This document shows, piece by piece, positions 14,856 to 23,840 of a DNA stretch of 43,222 nt. Numbering within the stretch: the first letter of the stretch is position 1; each line of letters starts with the position of its first letter. The notes under the pieces are model-generated. The model had not been told where the DNA came from, ran no database searches, and saw nothing but the letters and a program-made list of their open reading frames with translations. Source of the DNA: Burkholderiaceae bacterium (GTDB taxonomy: Bacteria > Pseudomonadota > Gammaproteobacteria > Burkholderiales > Burkholderiaceae_C); contig JAJVIL010000048.1 in NCBI GenBank assembly GCA_022072045.1, forward strand, positions 1-43,222, in the 5' to 3' direction. The position numbers were made by a program, and so were the translations under genes.

Positions 14856-17240
14856 TCAGCGAATCGCCGGCGGCACACGATCGCGCTGCGCACGCACATC
14901 CACCTCGATGCGCGCCACCAGGTCGGTCAACGCAGCGCCCTGCGGCGAAGCGCGCACGGCGACCATGGCCGGATCGATCGCCAGCCACCAGCCGCGCCGA
15001 AAACCGCGCGCGACGGCGCGCTCGAGCAGCGCGATCGCCGCGGCCGTGTCGCCGCGCAGTGCCGCGATGCGCGCCTTCAGAAAGGGCAGGCTGTGCCAGG
15101 CGAGGCGGTTGCGCTCCAGCCGGTCGAGGCCGGACCAGACGTCGGCCAGCAGCGGCTCGACCGCCTCGTGCCGGCCCGCGGCAGCAAAGGTCGCCGCCAG
15201 ATCGACGTGGATCGACTGGCCGAGAAAGGTCTCCCACGGTCCGGCGAGCGTCAGCGGGTCGGCGACGATGCGGCCGGCGACCTCGTCGGCGAGCCGGTCG
15301 GCGACGATCGCGTCGCCGCGCAGCAGGTGCAGCCAGGCGAGCCCGGCCTGCGCGCCCGTCGGCAGCGGCTTGGGTTCGAACTGCTCGAGCCGGCGCATCG
15401 TCTGCTGCAGCGCCGCGTCGTCGTTCGCCGCCCTGGCGCGCAGGCCGCTCTCGGCGATCAGGAACGGCAGCGTCGGTGCATTGGCGATCGCGCGCTCGAA
15501 GGCCTGCGCCGCTTCGGCGTGCAGCCCGAGATCCAAGCACAGCCAGCCCAGCTCGCGCTGGATGTCGTAGCGCTTCGGGTTTAGCTCGGACGCCTCGCGA
15601 TAGCGGATCACCGCCTCGGCCAGGTTGCCCTCGGCATACGCCAGCGCACCCAGGCTGCGCGCACCGTTCGGGTGTCTCGGTGCGAGTTCGCGCGCGCGGC
15701 CGATGTCGGCGCGTGCGACCTGGTACTGGCCGACATCCAGGTTCGCGTGCCCCATCAGCAGATGCACCAGGAAGTTCATCGGATCGAGCTGGCCGGCGAC
15801 GGTGTACATCGGGATCGCGTCGAGCGGCCGCCCGTCGAAGGCGGCGGCCATGCCGCGCCAGAATTGCGCCGAGGCGTAGTTGGGGTTGAGCGCGAGCGCG
15901 CGCTGCAGATGCGTCTCGGCGTCGGCCAGGCGCAGCGTCGAGACGAAGATGTAGCCCTGCACCGCGTGCGCGTTGGCCGAGTCGGGGTCGAGCGCGAGCG
16001 CCTGGTCGATCACCGGCTGCGCATAGCGAACGACTTGGCGCAGCGGCAGGCCCTCGAAGTCGTGGCCCGCCATCCAGGCCAGCGCGAGCCCGGCATAGGC
16101 GCGCGCGAAACCCGCGTCGAGCTCGGTCGCGCGGATGAAGTGGTCGCGCGCCGTTCGCACCGATTCGGCGCTGGCCATTCTTAGCTGTTGCATGCCCGAG
16201 AAATAGGCCTCGAGCGCGGCGAACTCGCGCGTCGAGGGCAGCGCCGCCACCTGCGACGCAGGGGTGAGCCTCAGCGCCTGGACGATCTTGCGCGCGACCA
16301 AGGCCGGCAGCTCCGCAACGTCGCCCTCGGCGTGCTCGAACGAGCCGCTCCACAGCGAGCTGCCACTGTCGGCGGCGACCAGCTCGGCGGCGACGCTCAG
16401 CCGCCCCGCCGCTCGGCGCACCGTGCCGCGCACGAAGTGCGAGGCACCGAGCCGCTGGGCGATCGCCGTTGCGTGCTCGCCCTGTGCAATGAGGATCAGC
16501 GACGACGAGCGCGCCGAAACGCTCAGTCCGGCGACGCGCTCGAGCGTGGCCTGCAAGTCGTCGGTGACGCCCGCAGCCAGCGCCGCTTGCGGCGGCTCGC
16601 TGAGGTCACCGAACGGCAGCACCGCCAGCCGCACCGGCCCGGATGGCGTCGATTCGCGGCCGTGCCACCACATGACGCCGATGGCGGCTGCCGCCGCGCC
16701 GCTGGCAGCGGCGGTCGCAACCCAGGCGCGGCGCGACCACGCCATGCGCCGGGGCGGCACGGCAGCGGCCTGCGGTATCGGCGCGCCGGCGGACACCGCA
16801 GCCGGCTGGGCAACGGCCGCTGCGGCAGGCTGCAGCGCCGACACCGGCGCCACCAATCGGTAGCCCTTGCGCGGCACGGTCGCGATGTAACTCGGTCGTT
16901 CGCTGTGGTCGCCCAGCGTCTTGCGCAGTTGGGCGATCGACTGATAGACCGAACTCTGCGTGACGACCATGTTCGTCCAGACGGTCTCGAACAGCTCGTC
17001 GGTCGTCACCAGCTCGCCCGGGCGCCGCGCCAGCGCCACCAGCAGTTGCATCTTGCGTGGCTCGAGCTTGATCACCGTGTCGCCGGCACGGATCTCGTCG
17101 AGCTGCGGGTCGACGCACCAGCGGCCGATCAGCAGCCGTTCGCCCCGCGAGGGCGTGTCTGCGCGGTTCGATGGGGCATCACGCGACGTCACGGCTCGGC
17201 GCGCAAGTCGTTGATTCGGCTCATCGTCAAAGAAAGACAA
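14856..17240 (-). CDS. CadC-type winged-helix transcriptional regulator with TPR repeats
   Basis: A membrane-spanning regulator of about 794 residues. Residues 35-130 form an OmpR/CadC-type winged-helix domain (LEPRKMQLLVALARRPGELV ... TVPRKGYRLV). A proline/alanine linker leads to one membrane helix (about 172-192). The periplasmic part starts with a TolB/FlgO-like domain (RLAVLPFGDLSEPPQ, GASHFVRGTVRRAAGRL) and continues with several TPR helices to the C-terminus. Such proteins bind DNA while anchored in the membrane and sense envelope signals. The called start is TTG 17240; no ATG is available before residue 64, so the first 15-20 residues are uncertain. It is divergent from the small ORF and lipoprotein, its likely targets. 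Confidence 0.85.
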   Translation of the reverse strand: MSFFDDEPNQRLARRAVTSRDAPSNRADTPSRGERLLIGRWCVDPQLDEIRAGDTVIKLEPRKMQLLVALARRPGELVTTDELFETVWTNMVVTQSSVYQSIAQLRKTLGDHSERPSYIATVPRKGYRLVAPVSALQPAAAAVAQPAAVSAGAPIPQAAAVPPRRMAWSRRAWVATAAASGAAAAAIGVMWWHGRESTPSGPVRLAVLPFGDLSEPPQAALAAGVTDDLQATLERVAGLSVSARSSSLILIAQGEHATAIAQRLGASHFVRGTVRRAAGRLSVAAELVAADSGSSLWSGSFEHAEGDVAELPALVARKIVQALRLTPASQVAALPSTREFAALEAYFSGMQQLRMASAESVRTARDHFIRATELDAGFARAYAGLALAWMAGHDFEGLPLRQVVRYAQPVIDQALALDPDSANAHAVQGYIFVSTLRLADAETHLQRALALNPNYASAQFWRGMAAAFDGRPLDAIPMYTVAGQLDPMNFLVHLLMGHANLDVGQYQVARADIGRARELAPRHPNGARSLGALAYAEGNLAEAVIRYREASELNPKRYDIQRELGWLCLDLGLHAEAAQAFERAIANAPTLPFLIAESGLRARAANDDAALQQTMRRLEQFEPKPLPTGAQAGLAWLHLLRGDAIVADRLADEVAGRIVADPLTLAGPWETFLGQSIHVDLAATFAAAGRHEAVEPLLADVWSGLDRLERNRLAWHSLPFLKARIAALRGDTAAAIALLERAVARGFRRGWWLAIDPAMVAVRASPQGAALTDLVARIEVDVRAQRDRVPPAIR

Positions 17241-17330
17241 GAAAACCGCAAGGGATCCGTCAGGACTCTTTGCCGCGCGTCAACCACAAGGGCAAGGGCG
17301 CGGTCCGCACGCCGCGCTGACGAGGACGCG
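17241..17330. promoter_or_regulatory. Divergent promoter region
   Basis: Ninety bases separate the winged-helix regulator from the plus-strand small ORF. The part next to the regulator start is A-rich (AAAGAAAGACAAGAAAA), unlike its surroundings, and could hold promoter elements or the regulator's site. No clear palindrome or -35/-10 pair was found. Confidence 0.35.
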
Positions 17331-17624
17331 ATGCGGCGATGGTTGAGCGATTGGCTGGCAGCGGCGGGATTGGGTGCCCTGCTGGGATTGGCGGCGGCGC
17401 TGCCGTGGCGGGCCCGGGCGACGAAAGCCGCCGGTTGCGGCGACACGCGACCCGTCGACGCGCAACGGTCGCCGCGCTCGACCGGCGAGCCGCCACGACC
17501 CGATCGAGTGCAACGGATCACCACGGTGGATGCGACCCGGACCGTCGCCCATCAGGCCAACCCGACCCCCGCGACGTGCGGCCGGGTATTCGACAGCCAG
17601 GAGAACGTTCGGAGACAGCCATGA
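17331..17624 (+). CDS. Small putative exported protein
   Basis: A 97-residue ORF from ATG 17331 with a GAGGA ribosome site at 17322-17326. The N-terminus has MRRW, then a strongly hydrophobic run (LAAAGLGALLGLAAALPW), consistent with a signal peptide or membrane anchor. The rest is polar, Arg/Pro/Thr-rich and matches no family I know. Its TGA overlaps the ATG of the lipoprotein gene (ATGA), which supports a real, coupled gene. Low complexity and lack of homology leave doubt. Confidence 0.45.
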   Translation: MRRWLSDWLAAAGLGALLGLAAALPWRARATKAAGCGDTRPVDAQRSPRSTGEPPRPDRVQRITTVDATRTVAHQANPTPATCGRVFDSQENVRRQP

Positions 17625-19399
17625 CACGCAAGACCTTCACCACACTTCTCGCTGCCTGGACGCTGGCGCCGATCCGCTTCTGGGGTCGGGAGTGGTTGAC
17701 ATCAATTGCTCGAGTGCTGGTCGCGCTGGTTGCCGTGGCCATGGCCGCAGGCTGCGGCCCGGGAACGGGCGACGAACACATCGGCCCGCATTACGAGGTG
17801 GAGCGGCACCCGCAGGGCCTGACCGTTTTCGAAGGCGACAGCGCGAGCTTCGACGTCGTGGTGCGCTCGGACAACCTGCTCGTGGTCGTGTATCGCTGGG
17901 AGCGCTCGAACGACTCGGGTGCATCGTGGGTGGGTATCGCGGGAGCGACCAGCTTCCGCTACACGCTGGACAACGCCCGCCTGGGCGATGCTGCGCTCGG
18001 CGGGGACAACGGCGCGCTCTTTCGAGTAGTGATCCAGGATGGGGACTCTTTCACCTACAGCGAGGTGGCGACTCTGACCGTCACAGCGTTGCCTCCATCC
18101 GCGCCAACCTTCGGCCTGGCCCTCGCGGTGCCGGCGGTGTCGGTGATGCAAGGCTCGGCCGGCGAAGTCGCCATCGACATCGCGCGCAACACGGGGTTCG
18201 CCGGAGTACCGATCACGCTCGGCGCGGAGTCTTCCAACTCCGGTATCCAGCTCGGCTTCGCGCCGAACCCGGCCACCGCCGACTCGGCACTGGCCTCGGT
18301 TTCGGTGGCGCTGACCACGCCGCCAGGCACCTACGACGTTCGTATCGTCGGCACCGGCACGCCCGCCGGTGGCAGCGAGGTCTTGCGCGTCACGCGCCTC
18401 GTGGTGACCGTGACCGGCCTGCCCCCGCCGCCGCCGCCTCCGGCCGGCGACTTCTCGATCACGCCTCGCAGCGCGTCGCTCACGTTGCCGCGAGGCGAGA
18501 TCACCGCCGTCGATATCGACATCAATCGCACGCTGGGCTTCAGCGACCTGGTGAGCTTCAGCGTCTCGGCCGTTCCGCGTGGCGTCAACGCTCGGTTCGA
18601 TCCGCCGGGCCCGGCGGGGGCCAATAAGAAGACTCTGATCCTGGTTGCCGGCCCGACGGCGGACCTGGGAACATCGGTGATGACCGTGACCGCAACGGGC
18701 GGCGGCCTGTCGCGCACCGCGCAAGTCAGCGTCACCGTCACGCCCCGCGAGGTGTCGTGCCAGGAGGGCGAACCTGTCGCAGACGCATACATCGGCCCAT
18801 CGATCACCAACGGTGCGGGCGGCATCAGCCAGGTTCTTCGGGTCGGCACCGGGCTCTTCGAGCAGGCCGCCAAGACCTACCTGGCATTCGACGTGCGCGC
18901 GCTCACCGATGCGGCCTTCGACAAGGTCGAGTTGGTCATCAGCCTGTACTCGAATCCCTGGGCGGCTGCCCAGCCTGACTCGACGCGCACCGTCTACGTG
19001 TGGGGCGTGACGGACAACCGTGACTGGCAACCCGGCATCCTCCCCGAGGCCGGCATCGACTGGGGCAACGCGCCGAAGAACGACACCACCAGCCAGAACC
19101 ATTTCCTTGGCGAGGGAACCACGAGCTCCGATGCGACCCGGTTCGTCGGAAGCCTCGTGGTCTGGTCTGCCGACGTGACGCGCAAGCGCTACCGAGTCGA
19201 CGTCACGCAATACGTGCGCTGGGCACTCGTCGCCAACACGGGGTACAGCAGCCTGGCAGCCATCGATGCGGACGGGATCTTGACGTTCATGCTCGGCAAC
19301 AACCTCCTGTTCGGCGGGAAGGTCGACAACTACACGGAGTTCTTCTCCCGCGAGGCGCCCGACGCCTGCGATCGGCCGCACTTCGAGATCTTCAGGTGA
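17621..19399 (+). CDS. DNRLRE-domain lipoprotein
   Basis: A 592-residue surface or periplasmic protein. A hydrophobic segment ends in AMAAGC, a lipobox with C45; a TTG start at 17696 would give a more normal 20-residue lipoprotein signal, so the true start is uncertain. After the Cys come Ig-like beta domains (about 55-150 and 165-270), a Pro8-type linker (LPPPPPPP), a third Ig-like domain, and a C-terminal DNRLRE domain. That domain is recognised by ADAYI at the start, KTYLAFDV, TVYVWGVTDNRDW, IDWGNAP and VDVTQYVRWAL. DNRLRE domains occur in secreted or wall-bound proteins with carbohydrate-binding or adhesive roles. It is coupled to the small ORF and divergent from the winged-helix/TPR regulator. 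Confidence 0.78.
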   Translation: MTRKTFTTLLAAWTLAPIRFWGREWLTSIARVLVALVAVAMAAGCGPGTGDEHIGPHYEVERHPQGLTVFEGDSASFDVVVRSDNLLVVVYRWERSNDSGASWVGIAGATSFRYTLDNARLGDAALGGDNGALFRVVIQDGDSFTYSEVATLTVTALPPSAPTFGLALAVPAVSVMQGSAGEVAIDIARNTGFAGVPITLGAESSNSGIQLGFAPNPATADSALASVSVALTTPPGTYDVRIVGTGTPAGGSEVLRVTRLVVTVTGLPPPPPPPAGDFSITPRSASLTLPRGEITAVDIDINRTLGFSDLVSFSVSAVPRGVNARFDPPGPAGANKKTLILVAGPTADLGTSVMTVTATGGGLSRTAQVSVTVTPREVSCQEGEPVADAYIGPSITNGAGGISQVLRVGTGLFEQAAKTYLAFDVRALTDAAFDKVELVISLYSNPWAAAQPDSTRTVYVWGVTDNRDWQPGILPEAGIDWGNAPKNDTTSQNHFLGEGTTSSDATRFVGSLVVWSADVTRKRYRVDVTQYVRWALVANTGYSSLAAIDADGILTFMLGNNLLFGGKVDNYTEFFSREAPDACDRPHFEIFR

Positions 19400-19427
19400 A
19401 TCCCTGCTCCACGCTGGTGAGCGGCCG

Positions 19428-21485
19428 CTACAGCCCGAACAATCCGGTCTTGAACAGCGCCAGGCACACCGACCAGCCGGCCACCACCAGCAGCGTGTAA
19501 TAGATGCGCCCGGCGACGCTGCGAGCGCGGTGGCGCCACAGCAGGCGCAGCGCCGCCGTCATCAGCGCCATCGCGGCGACGAACGGCAGCAGCGCCCAGG
19601 TGAGCGACTTCACCCACGCCGGCACCACGCCCACCAGCAGCAGGAACTGGTTGCGCTCGATCGCGTCGCCGATGCTGGTGCCTACCGACACCAGGAACGC
19701 CAGCAGCAGGAAAGCGCCGAGCACCGGCACCCAAGGTGCCGCGCCGATCAGGCGGCCGCGCCAACCCTCGGGCAACTCGCTGCGCCGGCCGCGGAACACG
19801 CGCACGACCTCGGCCACGCTGTACACCGGCACGGCGCTGAACAGCAATGCCAGCGCCAGCGTCACCGCGAGGCCGGGGCCTGCCAGCGCCTGCATGTGGT
19901 CTTCGATGCTGGCGCTGCCGGGCAGCCGCGCCGGCAGGCGCAGCAACTGGTCGGGCGTGTAGAAAGTCGGCGTCGCCTCCTGCACGCAGGCGCCGTCGGG
20001 GCGGCGCATCGGGTCGTCGAGAAACTGCGCGATCAAGCGGTTGGCGCACGGCACCGTGAAGGCCTGGCCGTGCGTGCCGCCGGCGAAGGTGAAGCGAACC
20101 GCGCGGCTCAACGTCGCGGCCACGCGATCGGCCATCTCCGGCGGCGTGATCGGATCGAAGCGCCCCGACAGCAGCAGCGTCGGGATGTCGGAGTGCACCG
20201 GTTGCAGCAGCGCCTTGTCGAGCAGGCGGATCTTCCAGTCGCGGCAGGTGGCGAGCAGCGCCCTGGCGTCGTTGCGACCCTCCTCGGCCAGGCGCTTGCG
20301 CAGGCCCGGAAAACGCAGCGCGCTCGGCGGCGTGTCACCGTGCTCGGCGCATACCACGGTGATGTACATCGCGTCGGCCATGTCGCTGTCCGACGCCTGC
20401 ATGAGCTGCACGAAGTTGAGCACGAAGCTGAAGTCGCCCTGCTCGGCGCGGTACACGACGTAGGGCACCAGCGGCACTGCCTCGCGCATGTAGATCGACT
20501 GGTACAGCGCCCCGTCGAGCTCCCTGCCGGTGAGCCGCTCGGGGGCGTTGTCGCCGGCGGCCGAGGCCGCCGCCTGCGGCAGCGCCCGCGGCGTCGCGGC
20601 CGAGCCCGCTGCGGCCACGGTGTCGAGCGACACCGGGTGCTTGTCGAGGCGGTCGAGCAGCGCGAAGTAGCGCGCGCCGAGGTCGGGGTAGGCATCGTTG
20701 CAGGCCTTCGACTGTGCACAACTCTCGGCGTAGCGCTGCATCACCTGCTGCTTGTTGGCCAGCGCGTCGGTGACCAGGCTGAAGCCGATCGGCACCACCG
20801 CGTCGAGCACCACGGCGCGCAGCCCGCGCGGGCGCTCGCGCATCAGGAACTGCGCCAGCTCGGTGCCGTACGACACGCCGTAGAAATCGAAGCTGTCGTA
20901 GCCGAGCGCGGCGCGCACCGAGTCGACGTCGCGCGCGTTCTCCAGCGAGTTGAAAGCCGAGAGATCGAACCCCTCGTGGGCGAGCCGCTCGCCGCAGCGG
21001 TTCATCGCGTCGGCCTGCTGCCGCTCGTCGGCGTCGTCGGGCAACGCCGCGAGCTCGCGGCACTGCAGGCGCGGCTGCGAGAAGTAGGTGCCGCGCTGGT
21101 CCCACAGCACGAGGTCGCGGTCGAGCGTCGGGCGCTTGCCGGGGTCGCTCACCAGCAGTTGTGCGAAGGTGCCGATCGTCGTGCCGCCGGGGCCGCCTTG
21201 CGCCAGAAAGAGCGGATCCTTGCGGCGCTGCGCCGTATCGGTCAGCGCCGGCAGCACCACCACCGCCAGGCGGATGCGCGGCGAGTCGGGATCGCGGTGG
21301 CGCAACGGCACCGAGACGAAGCCGCACAGCGCCTCGGGCTGCCTGGCGTCGAGCTTGAAGAGGCCGCAGTCCTCGGGTGACCAGGCGTCGCTGAAGCGCA
21401 TCGCCGGTGGCGCCGCAGCGGCGCCGAGCGCGACCAGTGCCCACATCGCGCCGAGACACCGGCGCGCCACTCGCATGCGCAGCAT
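19428..21485 (-). CDS. Secreted/membrane alpha/beta hydrolase, TAP-like, with C-terminal membrane tail
   Basis: A 685-residue protein. A signal peptide (about 1-25) precedes an alpha/beta hydrolase domain with the oxyanion region LAQGGPGGTT, nucleophile S205 in GVSYGTE, a TAP-like C-terminal cap (LLLSGRFDPITPP supplies the Asp) and the His in GGTHGQA. This fits the tripeptidyl/prolyl aminopeptidase-type S33 group. From about residue 530 on there are four hydrophobic segments, an unusual membrane-bound tail for this family, ending LALFKTGLFGL. The end of the gene is duplicated at 14801-14835. Substrate is probably short peptides or esters in the periplasm. Confidence 0.85.
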   Translation of the reverse strand: MLRMRVARRCLGAMWALVALGAAAAPPAMRFSDAWSPEDCGLFKLDARQPEALCGFVSVPLRHRDPDSPRIRLAVVVLPALTDTAQRRKDPLFLAQGGPGGTTIGTFAQLLVSDPGKRPTLDRDLVLWDQRGTYFSQPRLQCRELAALPDDADERQQADAMNRCGERLAHEGFDLSAFNSLENARDVDSVRAALGYDSFDFYGVSYGTELAQFLMRERPRGLRAVVLDAVVPIGFSLVTDALANKQQVMQRYAESCAQSKACNDAYPDLGARYFALLDRLDKHPVSLDTVAAAGSAATPRALPQAAASAAGDNAPERLTGRELDGALYQSIYMREAVPLVPYVVYRAEQGDFSFVLNFVQLMQASDSDMADAMYITVVCAEHGDTPPSALRFPGLRKRLAEEGRNDARALLATCRDWKIRLLDKALLQPVHSDIPTLLLSGRFDPITPPEMADRVAATLSRAVRFTFAGGTHGQAFTVPCANRLIAQFLDDPMRRPDGACVQEATPTFYTPDQLLRLPARLPGSASIEDHMQALAGPGLAVTLALALLFSAVPVYSVAEVVRVFRGRRSELPEGWRGRLIGAAPWVPVLGAFLLLAFLVSVGTSIGDAIERNQFLLLVGVVPAWVKSLTWALLPFVAAMALMTAALRLLWRHRARSVAGRIYYTLLVVAGWSVCLALFKTGLFGL
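19430..19464. repeat. 35-base repeat copy B (in hydrolase 3' end)
   Basis: The intact counterpart of 14801-14835, with one mismatch. Here it encodes the final eleven residues of the hydrolase directly before the TAG stop. Confidence 0.7.
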
Positions 21486-21499
21486 GGCTCATCTTCGCA

Positions 21500-21519
21500 C
21501 AGGGTCCGGCCCGACCCTG
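21500..21519. terminator. Hairpin downstream of the UspA gene
   Basis: CAGGGTC and GACCCTG form a perfect 7-bp stem around a 6-base loop, in the 60-base spacer between the minus-strand UspA and hydrolase genes. It has no T run. Confidence 0.4.
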
Positions 21520-21545
21520 CGACCGGCCGCTCGCCTCGGACGCGG

Positions 21546-22361
21546 TCAGTGCGCCATCAGCACCGGCAGGGTCATGCCGTCGAGCACCGTGCGGCTGGCC
21601 CCGCCGAGCACGAACTCGCGTGCACGCGAGTGCCCGTAGCAGCCCATCACCAGCAGGTCGGCGCCGAGATCGGCGGCCAGCGACAGCAGCATTTCGCCCG
21701 CTTCGGCGGGGCGCGCGTTCATGGTGTGGAGCTTGGCCTGCACGCCGTGGCGCTGCAGGTACAGGCGCAGGTCGGCATGGTCGCCGGTGGCGGCCTCGAC
21801 GCCCACGTGCACGGCCTTGGCCGCGCGCAGCAGCGGCAGCGCGGCGGTGAGCGCGCGCGCGGCCTCGCGGCTTTGCTTCCAGCCGACGAGGACGGTGTCG
21901 CGTCGCGGCGCCTCCTTGACGATGTAGGGCACCACCAGCGCCGGCTTGCCGCTGGCGATCACCACCGACTGCACGAAATCGGGCGGCACGCCGCTCTCGC
22001 GATGGTCGCGATCGTTCTGGCCGAGCACGAGCAGATCGGCGTACAGCGCCTCGCGGACGAAGGCGACTTCGGAGGCCGAACTCGCCTCGCGCCATTGCAC
22101 CTGGGGGCCCGCCTCGGCATTGGCGCGGCCGACCAGCTTGCGCGCCGTGTCGAGCCGCTCGGCGTCGAACGCCATCAGCGCCTCGCTGGCGCTGCCGATC
22201 ACCACGTCGGTGGTGGTGGCCTGCACGTACAGCGGGGTCACCGCGTACAGCGCCGTCACCGTTGCGCCGAACTGGCTGGCCAGCGAGCGCGCCACCTGCA
22301 GCCGCGCCGCGCCCTGCGGCCCGGCGTCGAGGTGCACCAGGATCGATTGGATCGGGTTCAT
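21546..22361 (-). CDS. Universal stress protein, UspA family
   Basis: A 271-residue protein, the length of a tandem UspA protein. The N-terminal half starts MNPIQSILVHLDAGPQG and is degenerate in its nucleotide loop. The C-terminal half keeps the ATP-binding signature LVMGCYGHSRAREFVLGGAS (G-x2-G-x9-G-S). It likely acts as a cytoplasmic stress or energy sensor. ATG 22361 is preceded by a perfect AAGGAGG site. The 115 bases upstream, to the end of the flavoprotein gene, hold nothing recognisable. Confidence 0.92.
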   Translation of the reverse strand: MNPIQSILVHLDAGPQGAARLQVARSLASQFGATVTALYAVTPLYVQATTTDVVIGSASEALMAFDAERLDTARKLVGRANAEAGPQVQWREASSASEVAFVREALYADLLVLGQNDRDHRESGVPPDFVQSVVIASGKPALVVPYIVKEAPRRDTVLVGWKQSREAARALTAALPLLRAAKAVHVGVEAATGDHADLRLYLQRHGVQAKLHTMNARPAEAGEMLLSLAADLGADLLVMGCYGHSRAREFVLGGASRTVLDGMTLPVLMAH

Positions 22362-22476
22362 CGTCGTCCTCCTTGTTCGTCGCAGCGGGCACGGCGGCCC
22401 GGGCGTGGCGCATCATCGCGCGGCAGTGCGTGCCGGGATTGACCTCACGCAAGATGGGGCCACCCCCGACAGGGCC

Positions 22477-23826
22477 TCAGGCCCTTTGCACGCACTTCTC
22501 GTACAGGCCGAGCAGGTGCCCGTGCGGGTCGTAGCGCGCCTTCAGGCGGGCGTACTCGGCCATGCCGTAGGCGGCGTCGAATTCCTCGCGCGTGAAGAAG
22601 CTGTCGGAGTACAGCGACTTGATTCCGGCCAGCCGGATCACCTCGCGCTCGACCAGGCGGTTGAAGTGCCCCGGCTCGCGCGCGCCGCGGCTGTGCACGG
22701 TGTCCCAGAAGCCGAAGTTGACGTGCAGATGGCCTTCGGCCAGCGGGTAGAGCGCGAAGTGCCCGGATCCGACCGGCGCGCGCAGCGGGCACAGCCAGAT
22801 CGGCACGATGCCGATCTCGCGCAGCAGGAACTCGAGAAACTCGCCGGCGTGCTCGATCGGGATGTCGACATCCTGGATCACCGCCTCGGGATGGTCGCCG
22901 CGCAGATGCGCCCAGCGGCGCGCCAGCCCCAACCGTGCGTTCCAGCGCATGATGCGCGTGTAGGTGCGCGAGTTCAGCCTCTGGCGGCCGAACAGGCGGC
23001 GCAGCAGCGGGTGCTGCGCGCCGACGTTCTTCGAACACCAGAACCAGTCGGTGTCCCAGCGCCAGAGGTAGTCGCGCGTGTGCAGGTGGTCGACCTCGCG
23101 CTGCAGCAGCGAGCGGTAGTACATGTGCTCGAAGGTGTAGTCGCTGGTCGCCGCGGCCTCGTCGACGAAGCGTGCGACGCTGAGCACCAGCGAATGCGGC
23201 GCGAACGCGACGGCGTCGACGAAATCGGCGTTGCCGTCGCACGCCGCGGCCAGCGCCGCGAGGAACGAGCGCGCCGCGTCGAAGCGCCGGTGCTCGACGC
23301 GCACGTAGGGCCGCACCGGCAGCGTGCGCTGGCGCAGCCGCAGCGCGTAGCCGAGCGTGCCGTACGAGTTGGGTAAGCCGAAGAACAGGTCGCGGTGCTC
23401 GTTGTGCGGTCTGGCGCGCACCACCTCGCCGTCGGGCAGCAGCACGTCGAGCTCGAGCAGGCCGTGGTGCACCAGCCCGTGCCGGAACGACGTGGCCTCG
23501 ATGCCGACGCCGGCCGCGGCGCCGCCGAGCGTGATGGTCTTGAGTTGCGGCACCACCGCGGGCATCGCGCCGTGCGGCAGCGTCGCGTCGACCAGCGCCT
23601 CGAAGGTCGCCAGGCCTTCGGCTTCGACCCAGCCGTGCTGCGCGTCGAGCGCCAGCACGTGGTCGAACGCCCGCAGGTCGAGCCGCTGCTTGGCGCGCGC
23701 GGTGCGGTCGCGAAACAGGTTGGACGTGCCCTTGGCCAGGCCCAAGGGTGCGCCGGCGCTGCGCCCGTGCAACTGCGCGAGCACGGCGTCGCGCCGCTGC
23801 TGGTGCGCCTGCCGGGGGTCGAGCAC
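22477..23826 (-). CDS. FAD-binding oxidoreductase, DWF1/24-sterol-reductase-like (TmsA-type)
   Basis: A 449-residue flavoprotein with an N-terminal FAD_binding_4 (PCMH) domain. The relevant stretch runs from HVLALDAQHGWVEAEG to LKTITLGGAAAGVGIEATSF. The remaining half is rich in Trp/Tyr/His and resembles Delta24-sterol reductase (DWF1/DHCR24) relatives. Start is GTG 23826 with an AGGAG only 3 bases before it; earlier in-frame sequence is the overlapping methyltransferase gene in another frame. It lies 14 bases after the CFA-like methyltransferase stop. The same gene pair in actinobacteria (tmsB/tmsA, from memory) makes 10-methyl fatty acids, the flavoprotein reducing a methylene intermediate. 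That role is inferred here from family and context. Confidence 0.8.
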   Translation of the reverse strand: MLDPRQAHQQRRDAVLAQLHGRSAGAPLGLAKGTSNLFRDRTARAKQRLDLRAFDHVLALDAQHGWVEAEGLATFEALVDATLPHGAMPAVVPQLKTITLGGAAAGVGIEATSFRHGLVHHGLLELDVLLPDGEVVRARPHNEHRDLFFGLPNSYGTLGYALRLRQRTLPVRPYVRVEHRRFDAARSFLAALAAACDGNADFVDAVAFAPHSLVLSVARFVDEAAATSDYTFEHMYYRSLLQREVDHLHTRDYLWRWDTDWFWCSKNVGAQHPLLRRLFGRQRLNSRTYTRIMRWNARLGLARRWAHLRGDHPEAVIQDVDIPIEHAGEFLEFLLREIGIVPIWLCPLRAPVGSGHFALYPLAEGHLHVNFGFWDTVHSRGAREPGHFNRLVEREVIRLAGIKSLYSDSFFTREEFDAAYGMAEYARLKARYDPHGHLLGLYEKCVQRA

Positions 23827-23840
23827 GGGCTCCTCGCGCG

